Positions 1 to 7,805 of a stretch of DNA of 28,222 bases are shown here, one piece after another. Numbering within the stretch: position 1 is the stretch's first letter; each line of letters opens with the position of its first letter. The DNA is from Leptolinea sp964404415 (GTDB taxonomy: Bacteria > Chloroflexota > Anaerolineae > Anaerolineales > Anaerolineaceae): positions 1 to 28,222 of the forward strand of contig CAYOKC010000037.1 in the NCBI GenBank assembly GCA_964404415.1. Reading direction: 5' to 3'. The notes under the pieces are model-generated. The model had not been told where the DNA came from, did no database searches, and was given only the letters and a program-made list of their open reading frames with translations. The translations under genes were made by a program, and so were the position numbers.

Positions 1-1815
1 CCGGTTCAAGATGGGGATAAGGTGCTGGGTGTTATAGCCGGCTCACTCCCCACCACAGTATTCGCGAAAATTCTTCAGACAGAAGACATGGGTGAAGGCG
101 ACGGCTTCCTGATAAACAAAGAGGGAAAACTGATCACCCCATCTGCCCACACAGAGGAATTAATAGCTCTTGGAAAGATCGAAACGCGTACTGAATTGGA
201 ACTTATTCCTGATACTATCGCGGTGAAATCGATCCTTGAGGGAAAATCTGGTGTTGAAGAATATAAAAATGATTTGGGCACCCTCGTGATCGGATCATTT
301 TTACCGGTTGAAGGTTCCACCTGGGGGCTGGTAATGGAATATAGTTCTGACCAGGTGCTGGCTGCTGTAAATCAACTTAGAATGCTTTTCATTTTCATAA
401 TCGCCCTGGCTGTAATCATTATCGTCATCCTTTCCATAATCATCAGCAACAGCATCACTCACCCGATCCTTCAAATGTCTGCCATTTCACAGAAGATCGC
501 CCGTGGAGAGGTCCCTGAAGAAGAGATAAAAATCAGGGGCAAGGACGAGATTGCGTTGCTTGGAAAATCTTTCCAGGAGATCATCCAGTATTTTAGAGAA
601 ATTTCCGACCAATTCGTTTTGCTGGCCGATGGCGACCTGACAATTTCTGTGAATGCCCATTCTGAAGCGGATATCCTGGGGCAATCGTTCAAGCGCATGG
701 TGTCAAAACTGCGTGAGATCATCAAGCAAATGGCCGAACACGCCGGATCATTGGACCAGGCTTCCAATGAATTGGCGGGAACAGCCAGTGATGTGGATGG
801 AGTAACCAACCAGATCGCCACCACCATCCAGCAGGTGGCTAAAGGAACATCACAACAAACGGAAGCCATAACCCGAACAGCATCCAATGTGGAAGACCTA
901 TCTTCAGCTGTCAGCAGCGTAGCCAGGGGGGCGCAGGATCAGTCTAATGCCATCGCCATCGCCTCTGAAGTGACGGAAAAACTCTCAACTGCCATCCAGA
1001 AAGTCGCTGGAAATGCCAGGGAAGTAGCCCGTGGTTCCATAGAGGCGAAAAAGGCGGCCGAAAAAGGATCATCCACGGTTCAATCCACTCTGGAAGAGAT
1101 GCAGGCGATCAAGAAGTCAGTTGACCTCTCCTCTCTGAAGGTACAGGAAATGGGGGACCGTTCGGGTAAGATCGGAGACATTCTGACCACTATTGAAGAT
1201 ATCGCCTCGCAAACCAATATGCTGGCATTGAACGCTGCCATTGAAGCCGCGCGAGCTGGCGATACCGGCAAAGGATTTGCTGTTGTAGCCGATGAAGTGA
1301 GAAAACTGGCGGAACGGGTTTCGCTATCCACGCACGAGATCGACGAGTTGATCCGCGGGATACAGGCAAGCGTTCAGGAAGCAGGGACCGCCATGCACCA
1401 GGGTACGATTGAAGTAGAAAAAGGCGTTGAAATGGCCAATCAGGCAGGCGCGGCACTGCAGGATATATTGAAAGCGGCGGAAACGGTAAATATCCAGGCG
1501 GAGGAAGCATCCTCTGCTGTTGACACGATGACCAATTACGCTGGTGATCTGGTGGCAGAAGTTGACACTGTCTCATCGGTGGTGGAAGAGAACACGGCAG
1601 CCACAGAAGAAATGGCCGCCTCCACAACCGAGGTTACCCAGGCAGTGGAAAACATTGCTTCCGTATCCGAAGAAAACTCCGCTGCCGCGGAGGAAGTATC
1701 CGCCTCCACAGAAGAAATGGCTGCCCGCGTGGAAGAAGTTTCGGCTGCCGCGCGCAGATTGTCAGAATTATCGCAGCAGCTCAGGCTGATGGTGCAGCAA
1801 TTCAAGACAGATTGA
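1..1815 (+). CDS. Methyl-accepting chemotaxis protein, 5' end cut by window
   Basis: This is a transmembrane chemoreceptor whose reading frame is open from base 1, so its N-terminus lies outside the window. The visible N-terminal part looks like the end of an extracellular Cache-type sensor. One membrane helix follows at about bases 382-444 (MLFIFIIALAVIIIVILSI), then a HAMP region. The long MCP signalling coiled coil carries the conserved hairpin tip ALNAAIEAARAGDTGKGFAV near bases 1220-1285, the part that contacts CheA and CheW in this family. The C-terminal 60 residues are Glu/Ala/Ser/Thr-rich heptads, and there is no CheR-docking pentapeptide at the end. The ligand is unknown. No other che genes are visible nearby. 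The gene converges on an HtrA-like protease and ends at a strong terminator. The family assignment is certain; the start is not visible. Confidence 0.95.
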   Translation, partial: PVQDGDKVLGVIAGSLPTTVFAKILQTEDMGEGDGFLINKEGKLITPSAHTEELIALGKIETRTELELIPDTIAVKSILEGKSGVEEYKNDLGTLVIGSFLPVEGSTWGLVMEYSSDQVLAAVNQLRMLFIFIIALAVIIIVILSIIISNSITHPILQMSAISQKIARGEVPEEEIKIRGKDEIALLGKSFQEIIQYFREISDQFVLLADGDLTISVNAHSEADILGQSFKRMVSKLREIIKQMAEHAGSLDQASNELAGTASDVDGVTNQIATTIQQVAKGTSQQTEAITRTASNVEDLSSAVSSVARGAQDQSNAIAIASEVTEKLSTAIQKVAGNAREVARGSIEAKKAAEKGSSTVQSTLEEMQAIKKSVDLSSLKVQEMGDRSGKIGDILTTIEDIASQTNMLALNAAIEAARAGDTGKGFAVVADEVRKLAERVSLSTHEIDELIRGIQASVQEAGTAMHQGTIEVEKGVEMANQAGAALQDILKAAETVNIQAEEASSAVDTMTNYAGDLVAEVDTVSSVVEENTAATEEMAASTTEVTQAVENIASVSEENSAAAEEVSASTEEMAARVEEVSAAARRLSELSQQLRLMVQQFKTD

Positions 1816-1825
1816 CCAGAACGAA

Positions 1826-1852
1826 GGCGCCGGTAGACCGGCGCCTTTTTTA
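1826..1852 (+). terminator. Rho-independent terminator of the MCP gene
   Basis: A perfect 8-bp stem GGCGCCGG/CCGGCGCC with a TAGA loop is followed by six T residues. It lies 10 bases after the MCP stop. The T tract also encodes the minus-strand stop codon of the convergent protease gene. Confidence 0.9.
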
Positions 1853-3004
1853 TTGACTTTCGCCCAATGTGACAGGCAACTGCATGGTATTGCGGTTACG
1901 TACGATCTCCAACTGTATCGTGGCTCCCGGAGCTTGCGCGAACAGGGCATTAATATATGGATGGGAATCATCCAACACCTGATCGCCAATCTTCGTGATG
2001 ATATCGCCGCGCCGGATACCCGCCCGGGCAGCCGGGCTTTCCGTATCCAGTTGTGCCACATAAGCTCCCCACTGTACCGGCAGGTCGTACATGGCTGCCA
2101 TATCCGGTGTGATCCATTGGTACCGGATTCCCATATATGGGCGGGCAAAATACCCTTTCTGAATGATCTGTTCGGCTATGGCGCGGGCTGTGTTGGCTGG
2201 AACAGCAAAACCCAGCCCTTCCGCGGTATTGACTCCTGACCCGCTATTGCGCACAACCAGAGTGTTTATGCCAATAACTTCACCGGCCAGGTCAACCAGC
2301 GGGCCGCCTGAATTGCCATGATTGATGGCGGCATCCGTCTGGATCATGTCCATCAGCTGATACCCTTCCCCCGAATCCAGGTTGCGCCCCGTAGCCGATA
2401 TTACACCTACGGTAACCGTATTCTTGAAATCACCCAGTGGTGAGCCAATGGCAATTACGGTTTCTCCGGCGGTCAGCGTATCTGAATTGCCAAGGGCGGC
2501 AAAAGCCGGCATGGTTCCATCAATTTTGATAATGGCTATATCGGCAAATTTATCCGTTCCCACCAGGCTTGCGGAGCGCTGTTCCCCATCTGCCAGAACT
2601 ACCGTCAGGTCTTGCGCGTCTTCCACCACGTGGTTATTCGTCAGAATGTGACCTTCGGAATTTATGATCACGCCGCTGCCGCTAACCTGCTGGTCTTCAG
2701 AGAACCCGAAGAAATCGCGCTGGCCTGGGACTGTCCCCACTATTGTGACCACTGCCGGCCCCACACTGGCAACGGTTTTGGTAACGGCTGTTTCAACCTC
2801 GGTGGAAGAAACGATCAATTTCGCTGATTGTTCACCCTGATCGGCATCTACCGGGAGCTGAGAAGACGCAACACGCATAGTCTGTGGGAAAAATCCGGTA
2901 TTCATGGCCAACAACATAAAACCAGCACCGCCTATGGAGCCGGCGCATAATGAGATCAAAATAACCAGTGAAACTAAAAAAATTGGATATGTCCGTCTTT
3001 GCAT
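1850..3004 (-). CDS. htrA: HtrA/Deg-like membrane-anchored serine protease with PDZ domain
   Basis: This 384-residue protein is a trypsin-like S1C protease for extracytoplasmic protein quality control. Residues 7-33 form a hydrophobic signal anchor. The catalytic triad is readable as H125 in LTNNHVV, D155 in DKFADIAIIKID and S232 in NHGNSGGPLVD. A single PDZ domain covers about residues 285-380 (start near RPYMGIRYQWITPDM). One PDZ and an N-terminal anchor match the DegS/HtrA-like layout rather than periplasmic DegP with two PDZ domains. The start ATG is preceded by an AGGTGA-like site. The gene has its own candidate promoter, and its stop codon sits inside the T tract of the convergent MCP terminator. 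The substrate is unknown. The htrA symbol is used at family level. Confidence 0.93.
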   Translation of the reverse strand: MQRRTYPIFLVSLVILISLCAGSIGGAGFMLLAMNTGFFPQTMRVASSQLPVDADQGEQSAKLIVSSTEVETAVTKTVASVGPAVVTIVGTVPGQRDFFGFSEDQQVSGSGVIINSEGHILTNNHVVEDAQDLTVVLADGEQRSASLVGTDKFADIAIIKIDGTMPAFAALGNSDTLTAGETVIAIGSPLGDFKNTVTVGVISATGRNLDSGEGYQLMDMIQTDAAINHGNSGGPLVDLAGEVIGINTLVVRNSGSGVNTAEGLGFAVPANTARAIAEQIIQKGYFARPYMGIRYQWITPDMAAMYDLPVQWGAYVAQLDTESPAARAGIRRGDIITKIGDQVLDDSHPYINALFAQAPGATIQLEIVRNRNTMQLPVTLGESQ

Positions 3005-3063
3005 GTCACATCACCTGAGGTCACCTGTCAAAATTCCAGATCAGTCTGTTAAAAAAAGTGTAC

Positions 3064-3100
3064 TACCTAAGGTAATAAACAATTATTTAAAAAATATCAA
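3064..3100 (-). promoter_or_regulatory. Candidate promoter of the HtrA-like gene, with small palindrome
   Basis: On the minus strand, TTGATA (3095-3100) and TATTAC (3072-3077) are separated by 17 bp. The inverted repeat TACCT-A-AGGTA (3064-3074) overlaps the -10 box and could be an operator. The surrounding DNA is very AT-rich, which makes chance matches likelier. Confidence 0.4.
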
Positions 3101-3119
3101 CATTTTGTAATATCAATGA

Positions 3120-3136
3120 ATCCGGCGCGGCCGGAT
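3120..3136 (-). terminator. Hairpin between FHA regulator and protease genes
   Basis: A perfect 7-bp stem ATCCGGC/GCCGGAT with a 3-nt loop lies about 40 bases past the FHA gene stop. On the minus strand it is followed by TCATTGATATT, which is not a clean U tract. It may be a weak terminator or an RNA 3'-end stabiliser. Confidence 0.4.
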
Positions 3137-3177
3137 AGATAAGATACTATTACGGGAACCGGGTTATATCGGGGGTA

Positions 3178-3858
3178 TTACTCTTCCGGATTGTTTATCC
3201 GGAAACCATACCCGCGAACTGTGACGAGGTATTCATGGTCCGGATCGATCAGGGATATGCGGTCACGAAGACGGCGGATCAGGGCGTCGAGCGCCTGATC
3301 AGAAACCCCCTGCGAAACGTCATCGCTCCACACCTGTGAAATAAGATCCTGCCGTGAAACCACTTCACCCGGATTTTCGTTCAATATCTGAAGTACTTTG
3401 AATTGCGGAACCGAGAGCGGAGGGATCACTTCTGTACCCCGGACCCAGACCCTTCTCGACCGCATATCTATGCGCAAACGGCGTGACTTGAGATGCGACG
3501 GTTTCATAGTTGTTTCCAGGGGCATCGTGGCATCTGAGCTGAGATATATAAACGTCTGCACCATCGCCACCTGAATTTCGTCACCGTCACTCAAAATAAC
3601 CGGGTCTATTACCTGCTCCCCATTGGAAAACGTGCCGTTCTTGCTGCCCAGATCTTCGAGTTGAATACCGCCTGGTGTTAATGTCAACCGGGCGTGCAGG
3701 CGTGAAACCTGCCTGTCCGGGATCACAAGAGAACACATCGGGTCACGCCCGATTGTTAACTCCCTGTCTATTGACCACCGCTGCCCGCTCAATACCCCGC
3801 TCTGGGCAATAAATACCGGAGATTCCGGAAGTCCGTTGGTTTCATGCTGTCTGGACAT
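3178..3858 (-). CDS. FHA domain-winged helix transcriptional regulator
   Basis: This 226-residue protein has an N-terminal FHA domain (about residues 30-105) with the phosphothreonine-binding signature: IGRD at 36-39, S52 and H55 in SRLHA, and GSKNGT at 71-76. A Thr-containing linker (111-117) leads to a C-terminal OmpR/PhoB-type winged helix (about 128-222) ending in the usual VRGYGFR wing. No receiver domain is present. Known FHA-winged-helix regulators such as EmbR of mycobacteria are controlled by Ser/Thr kinases but carry the domains in reverse order. The divergent neighbour here is such a kinase, so a kinase-regulator pair is inferred. The start was set at the second of two close ATGs because AGGA sits 6 nt upstream of it and only 0-1 nt from the first (3864). 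DNA targets are unknown. Confidence 0.88.
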   Translation of the reverse strand: MSRQHETNGLPESPVFIAQSGVLSGQRWSIDRELTIGRDPMCSLVIPDRQVSRLHARLTLTPGGIQLEDLGSKNGTFSNGEQVIDPVILSDGDEIQVAMVQTFIYLSSDATMPLETTMKPSHLKSRRLRIDMRSRRVWVRGTEVIPPLSVPQFKVLQILNENPGEVVSRQDLISQVWSDDVSQGVSDQALDALIRRLRDRISLIDPDHEYLVTVRGYGFRINNPEE

Positions 3859-3895
3859 GGCCATTCCTGAAGTTGATTGAATCCCTACGGGGTAT

Positions 3896-3925
3896 AATAT
3901 AGCAGAAATAGTCCGCTTTATGCAA
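3896..3925 (-). promoter_or_regulatory. Candidate promoter of FHA regulator in divergent intergenic region
   Basis: The minus strand carries TTGCAT (3920-3925) and TATATT (3896-3901) spaced by 18 bp. The same AT-rich core contains TATAAT on the plus strand at 3893-3898, a possible -10 for the divergent kinase gene, but without a convincing -35. Confidence 0.4.
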
Positions 3926-3996
3926 TCTCAGGATGGATTGGTTAATTCAACGCCGAAAGATCCATACCATCCGGGAAGAGAAGAGAGCTTAAACGC

Positions 3997-4983
3997 ATGC
4001 CTGTCCCATTGAAAACCGGGGACGTGTTGCGGGGCCGCTATCGAATCCACCGAATCATTGGCCAGGGTGGAATGGGTTGTATCTACCTGGCTGATGACAT
4101 GCGTCTCGAAGGCCGCGAAACCGCCCTCAAAGAGGTGGAACACGACCGCAGTCTGCCGCCTGAACTCGTCAAGGAAGCCCGCGACCAGTTCCTGCGTGAG
4201 GCTACAGTATTGGCACGCCTCGACCACCCCAATTTGCCGAAGGTATCCGATTTCTTTTCCATTGGAAGTTTGGACTATCTTGTGATGGATTATATTCCCG
4301 GCAAAGACCTGCGCATGTTGATGATGGAAGCCCGGCAGAATGGGGAATTCCTCGATGAAAACCTTGTTCTCAGTTGGGCCAACCAGCTTGCCGACGCGCT
4401 CACCTACCTGCACAGCCAGGAACCACCGATTCTGCATCGCGATATAAAGCCCAGCAACCTGAAACAGACGCCATCAGGGTTGCTGAAATTGGTGGACTTC
4501 GGCCTCGTCAAGGTACTGGCACCGGGGGAGATCACCATCACCATCCTGCAAGGCCAGGGAACAGCTCTTTATACCCCCCTCGAACAATACGGTGGTGACA
4601 GCGGTCACACCGACATCCGCTCCGATATATTCGCCTTCGGGTCAACACTGTACCATTTATTAACCAATACACCGCCCGCAGACGCGCGCGAACGGTTTTT
4701 GCACCCTGAAAGCCTGCCGCCCATTCAGCAGATCAATTCAGAAGTCAGCCCGCGCACTGAAAAAGCCATCATGTGGGCGATGAGCCTGCATCCTGATGAC
4801 CGCCCACCAACGATCAAGGCGTTTCAGGAAAGCCTTCTGGGTGACCGTGTGGCATCTGTCACCCACCCGATCACAAAAACCCGCCGGCCGGGTGACTATC
4901 TGTCTACCAACCCCGAGCGAACGCTGCTCTGGCTCTCCGTGGGTTTAACCGCCTTCAGCTTGCTGGCAGCGTTGATGCGCTAA
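3997..4983 (+). CDS. Ser/Thr protein kinase with C-terminal membrane anchor
   Basis: This 328-residue protein is a Hanks-type kinase that phosphorylates Ser/Thr residues of target proteins. The glycine loop IGQGGMG is at 21-27 and the ATP-binding lysine at K45. The catalytic loop HRDIKPSN is at 147-154 (D149) and the Mg-binding DFG at 167-169. Where eukaryotic kinases have APE it reads TPLEQY (193-198). Kinase homology ends near residue 283. After a basic linker, one hydrophobic segment (about 309-327) lies at the very C-terminus, giving a tail-anchored protein with no extracellular sensor domain. An in-frame TAA at 3943-3945 limits the start; GAGAG precedes the chosen ATG. The FHA regulator next door is the obvious candidate substrate or partner. 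The stop lies one base from the convergent GH3-like gene. Confidence 0.93.
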   Translation: MPVPLKTGDVLRGRYRIHRIIGQGGMGCIYLADDMRLEGRETALKEVEHDRSLPPELVKEARDQFLREATVLARLDHPNLPKVSDFFSIGSLDYLVMDYIPGKDLRMLMMEARQNGEFLDENLVLSWANQLADALTYLHSQEPPILHRDIKPSNLKQTPSGLLKLVDFGLVKVLAPGEITITILQGQGTALYTPLEQYGGDSGHTDIRSDIFAFGSTLYHLLTNTPPADARERFLHPESLPPIQQINSEVSPRTEKAIMWAMSLHPDDRPPTIKAFQESLLGDRVASVTHPITKTRRPGDYLSTNPERTLLWLSVGLTAFSLLAALMR

Positions 4984-4984
4984 T

Positions 4985-7789
4985 TCAGTCATTTTTTCCG
5001 GCAATCCAGTGCGGGTATTTGTACCAGATCCAGGCAAATACACCGCCGGTCAGGCATCCCACACCACTAAACAGGAGGGCGCTCCAAATTTCAGGGAATG
5101 GTTGGCCGATAGGTGTCAGTCCATAAATCACCAGGCCGAAGCTTCCCAGCAGGGCGGTCAAAAGAGAAAACCGCACACCCCATCTGACAGAAATTTTATG
5201 AGAAGCGATCTCATAGAATCCCAGGATCGACCCAAGAAGCACGATCAAACCACCCAGCCACCCTCCGAAGGATCGGGTTCTGGTCTCTGTGAAGAAGCCT
5301 CCATCAACCACGGTGGGTGTGATTTGAGGCGTGGGTTCAGGTGACATCGTCAGCGTCGGTTCGGGTGTGGGAGCAATGGCGGTTACCTGAGCCCCACCGG
5401 ACCCGGGCACATCCAGCCGGATGATCTGGGATGTCAACGCGGGTTCACTGATAACGCGTACTTCCAGCAATCCCGAATTGGGGATGCGGAATGACGTGCG
5501 CGCGTATCCGCCTTTCGTTGTTGTCTCCACCTGCTGAACGATGCTCTTTTCATCACCCAGAGTGAATATGAACCGTACGACGGTTCCATCAGGAACCGGG
5601 TTGTTATTCTGGTCAACTATGATCCCTGCCATAAGGGGAAGGTTATCACCCACGTTGAATAGTGGAACCGCGGTGGGAGATAACGGTTCACTCATTGAAG
5701 CATCCGGCGTTGATTGTAAACCGGGCATATCGAGCGCCAGAGGTATGATCTGTTTGGCATCCGGAATGGTCACTTTGATCAACTCGTACCCGATCCCCGG
5801 GACGCTGACCGGCAGCTTCCCGGCTGAAGGGACTTCCTGAAACAATACGCGGGCTGCCACGTCCACGAATGAAGGTATCTTGCTGTACAGGGCGTAATAA
5901 GCTGTGAGTTTGGAAATATCGGTAGAGTCAAGATAATACGGCGCGTTGAAGGCGAAAGCGACCACCTTCTTATTCCGCACCAGATCCTGACGCTTGGAAA
6001 GCAACTGCTTCATCGCCTCTGAAACAGGCCGGTCGGCAGAAATGGTTTGAAACGAGAAGACAATCCAATCCGCCTCCCGTATATCAGAAGAAATGATCTC
6101 TGTATCCGCCGCGCCGTTCAACATTTGCTGCAAGTCACCATAACTGTATGATGACATTCTCGCCCCGGTAACCTGGCCGCCGGCCTGCGGCCCGTACAAC
6201 CTTAATACCGCTTTCTGCAGGCTGTCCACACCCATGGTCACCTGCTCCGGGCATTTATCACACTGCTTACCTGAGATCACATCGGTGAAAAACACCATAC
6301 GTTCTTTCATCTCAGGTGGACGGGCCAGCACATTGGAGAGGTCGGCTTCACCCGGGCTGATCAATGTGACCGCGTTCTGGGCGATGTCAAAAGTCACCTG
6401 GTCATTCTGACCCAATGATTCCAGACTGTCTTGCGTGGCAAGAACCGTCTCAGGGTCAAATTTCGGGTACAGGCGGTATTTCAACGCCAGGATACGTTCC
6501 ACGGAAGTGTTTACCCGTTGGGCGAACGCCTGGTCTTCGCGGAATTTCTGGATAAAGAAATCCATGGTCTTGGTAAGTGTTTCGTACGCGCTGGTATCAC
6601 CGCTTGAAATAAAATTGTTAATATAAAGCAGATCATTCCCGGCCAACAGCGCGTTTCGGGCCACCTGACGGCCATCAAAGGCGACACCGGTGGGGTCGAA
6701 AAACTGGCGTACAGCCGGGCTTCCCAGGTTATCGCTCATTAGCAGTCCACCCGCTTCGCGCCAGGGCTGCAGTTCGGGGAGACCCATGAGCTGTGAAAGC
6801 GCCGTGGCGTCAAAACTCACCGGCTTGGTGGTCGCGCGAATATTTCCCTGAAAACCCTGGTAACGGATATGGGAAATGGATAGTCCATCTGTAATATTTT
6901 CCGGTGCGTTTTTCATATTCACACTGCTGAAAAATGGCGCCAGTTCGATCTGTTTCAATTGTTCCAGTGACTTGCGGACTGTGGCTACTTCTTCATCCGC
7001 CTGGCGGTCTGACCCGCCGCGGCCGGGGAAATGTTTTGAGATCACCGCCATTCGCCCGTTGGACCCTTCGTGAATACCGGCGATGTAATTCTTGCCCATC
7101 TCGCCCACCCAGAAGGGATCTCCACCAAATGACCGTACACCCAGGTCATCCACCCGCGAACCGGAAATGGTATCGAGCACATCGAGTGACGGGCCAAGAA
7201 AAACATTGAACCCAAGCCGGCTTAACTCATCTCCGGCTACCGCCCCGGCATCGCGGGCGAGTTCCGGTTTCCAGGTGGCGCCGATCGCCATGGCATTCGG
7301 CAAAGCCGTCAATCCGGTCAATATTTGATCATTGGGGTACAGATCGCCTTCCTGTGATATCCCAAGAAATAGCGGTATCCTGTGGGTGGACTCGCCCGTC
7401 TCTTCAGGGAATATGGCCAGGTTCTGGAGGGACTGAGTTAACTTAAAAACTGACCCGGCGGGTTCTTCAGTAAAGGTGAAATTACCATTGGCGGCTGAAA
7501 GCATGATCCCGCCCACATGCCGGTTTACGATCAGATCATAGATCTGCGAGCTCTCTGTGATATCTGTTCCCGTGAAAGTGACCATAAACAACTGGCCCAC
7601 CTTCTCTTCCGGTGACATGGTGGAGAGCAGTGTTTTCGCCAGTGTTCTTCCGGCAAAGGGCGTTGGCGTCTCGGCTGTCACCGGGTTGGACGGAAGAATT
7701 AACGTCAAACAAAAAACCAGGGTTACCAGCCACCGGATACACAAAATCAATGGACCAGTTTTCCTGGTTTTTCGAACCACCATCGCCAT
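4985..7789 (-). CDS. GH3-like (NagZ-type fold) membrane-anchored surface protein
   Basis: This 934-residue protein is related to glycoside hydrolase family 3. A signal peptide or anchor spans residues 12-39. The GH3 barrel covers roughly 50-440 and contains SPEEKVGQLFM, KHFPG at 252-256 and LLMSDN with the expected nucleophile D353. The NagZ acid/base histidine loop (HG...DSH) is replaced by RGGSDRQADEEVATV, with no histidine. A second alpha/beta region spans about 460-680, then an Ig-like domain (about 715-795), a Pro/Thr-rich linker (803-826) and three hydrophobic helices near 842-860, 872-890 and 902-922. Canonical NagZ is about 340 residues and soluble, so this is a much larger cell-surface form. 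Hydrolysis of beta-N-acetylglucosaminides is possible but unproven. It follows the AAA+ ATPase gene by 16 nt in an operon. The first of two close ATGs was used. Confidence 0.85.
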   Translation of the reverse strand: MAMVVRKTRKTGPLILCIRWLVTLVFCLTLILPSNPVTAETPTPFAGRTLAKTLLSTMSPEEKVGQLFMVTFTGTDITESSQIYDLIVNRHVGGIMLSAANGNFTFTEEPAGSVFKLTQSLQNLAIFPEETGESTHRIPLFLGISQEGDLYPNDQILTGLTALPNAMAIGATWKPELARDAGAVAGDELSRLGFNVFLGPSLDVLDTISGSRVDDLGVRSFGGDPFWVGEMGKNYIAGIHEGSNGRMAVISKHFPGRGGSDRQADEEVATVRKSLEQLKQIELAPFFSSVNMKNAPENITDGLSISHIRYQGFQGNIRATTKPVSFDATALSQLMGLPELQPWREAGGLLMSDNLGSPAVRQFFDPTGVAFDGRQVARNALLAGNDLLYINNFISSGDTSAYETLTKTMDFFIQKFREDQAFAQRVNTSVERILALKYRLYPKFDPETVLATQDSLESLGQNDQVTFDIAQNAVTLISPGEADLSNVLARPPEMKERMVFFTDVISGKQCDKCPEQVTMGVDSLQKAVLRLYGPQAGGQVTGARMSSYSYGDLQQMLNGAADTEIISSDIREADWIVFSFQTISADRPVSEAMKQLLSKRQDLVRNKKVVAFAFNAPYYLDSTDISKLTAYYALYSKIPSFVDVAARVLFQEVPSAGKLPVSVPGIGYELIKVTIPDAKQIIPLALDMPGLQSTPDASMSEPLSPTAVPLFNVGDNLPLMAGIIVDQNNNPVPDGTVVRFIFTLGDEKSIVQQVETTTKGGYARTSFRIPNSGLLEVRVISEPALTSQIIRLDVPGSGGAQVTAIAPTPEPTLTMSPEPTPQITPTVVDGGFFTETRTRSFGGWLGGLIVLLGSILGFYEIASHKISVRWGVRFSLLTALLGSFGLVIYGLTPIGQPFPEIWSALLFSGVGCLTGGVFAWIWYKYPHWIAGKND

Positions 7790-7805
7790 GAATGATCTTT
7801 AAACC

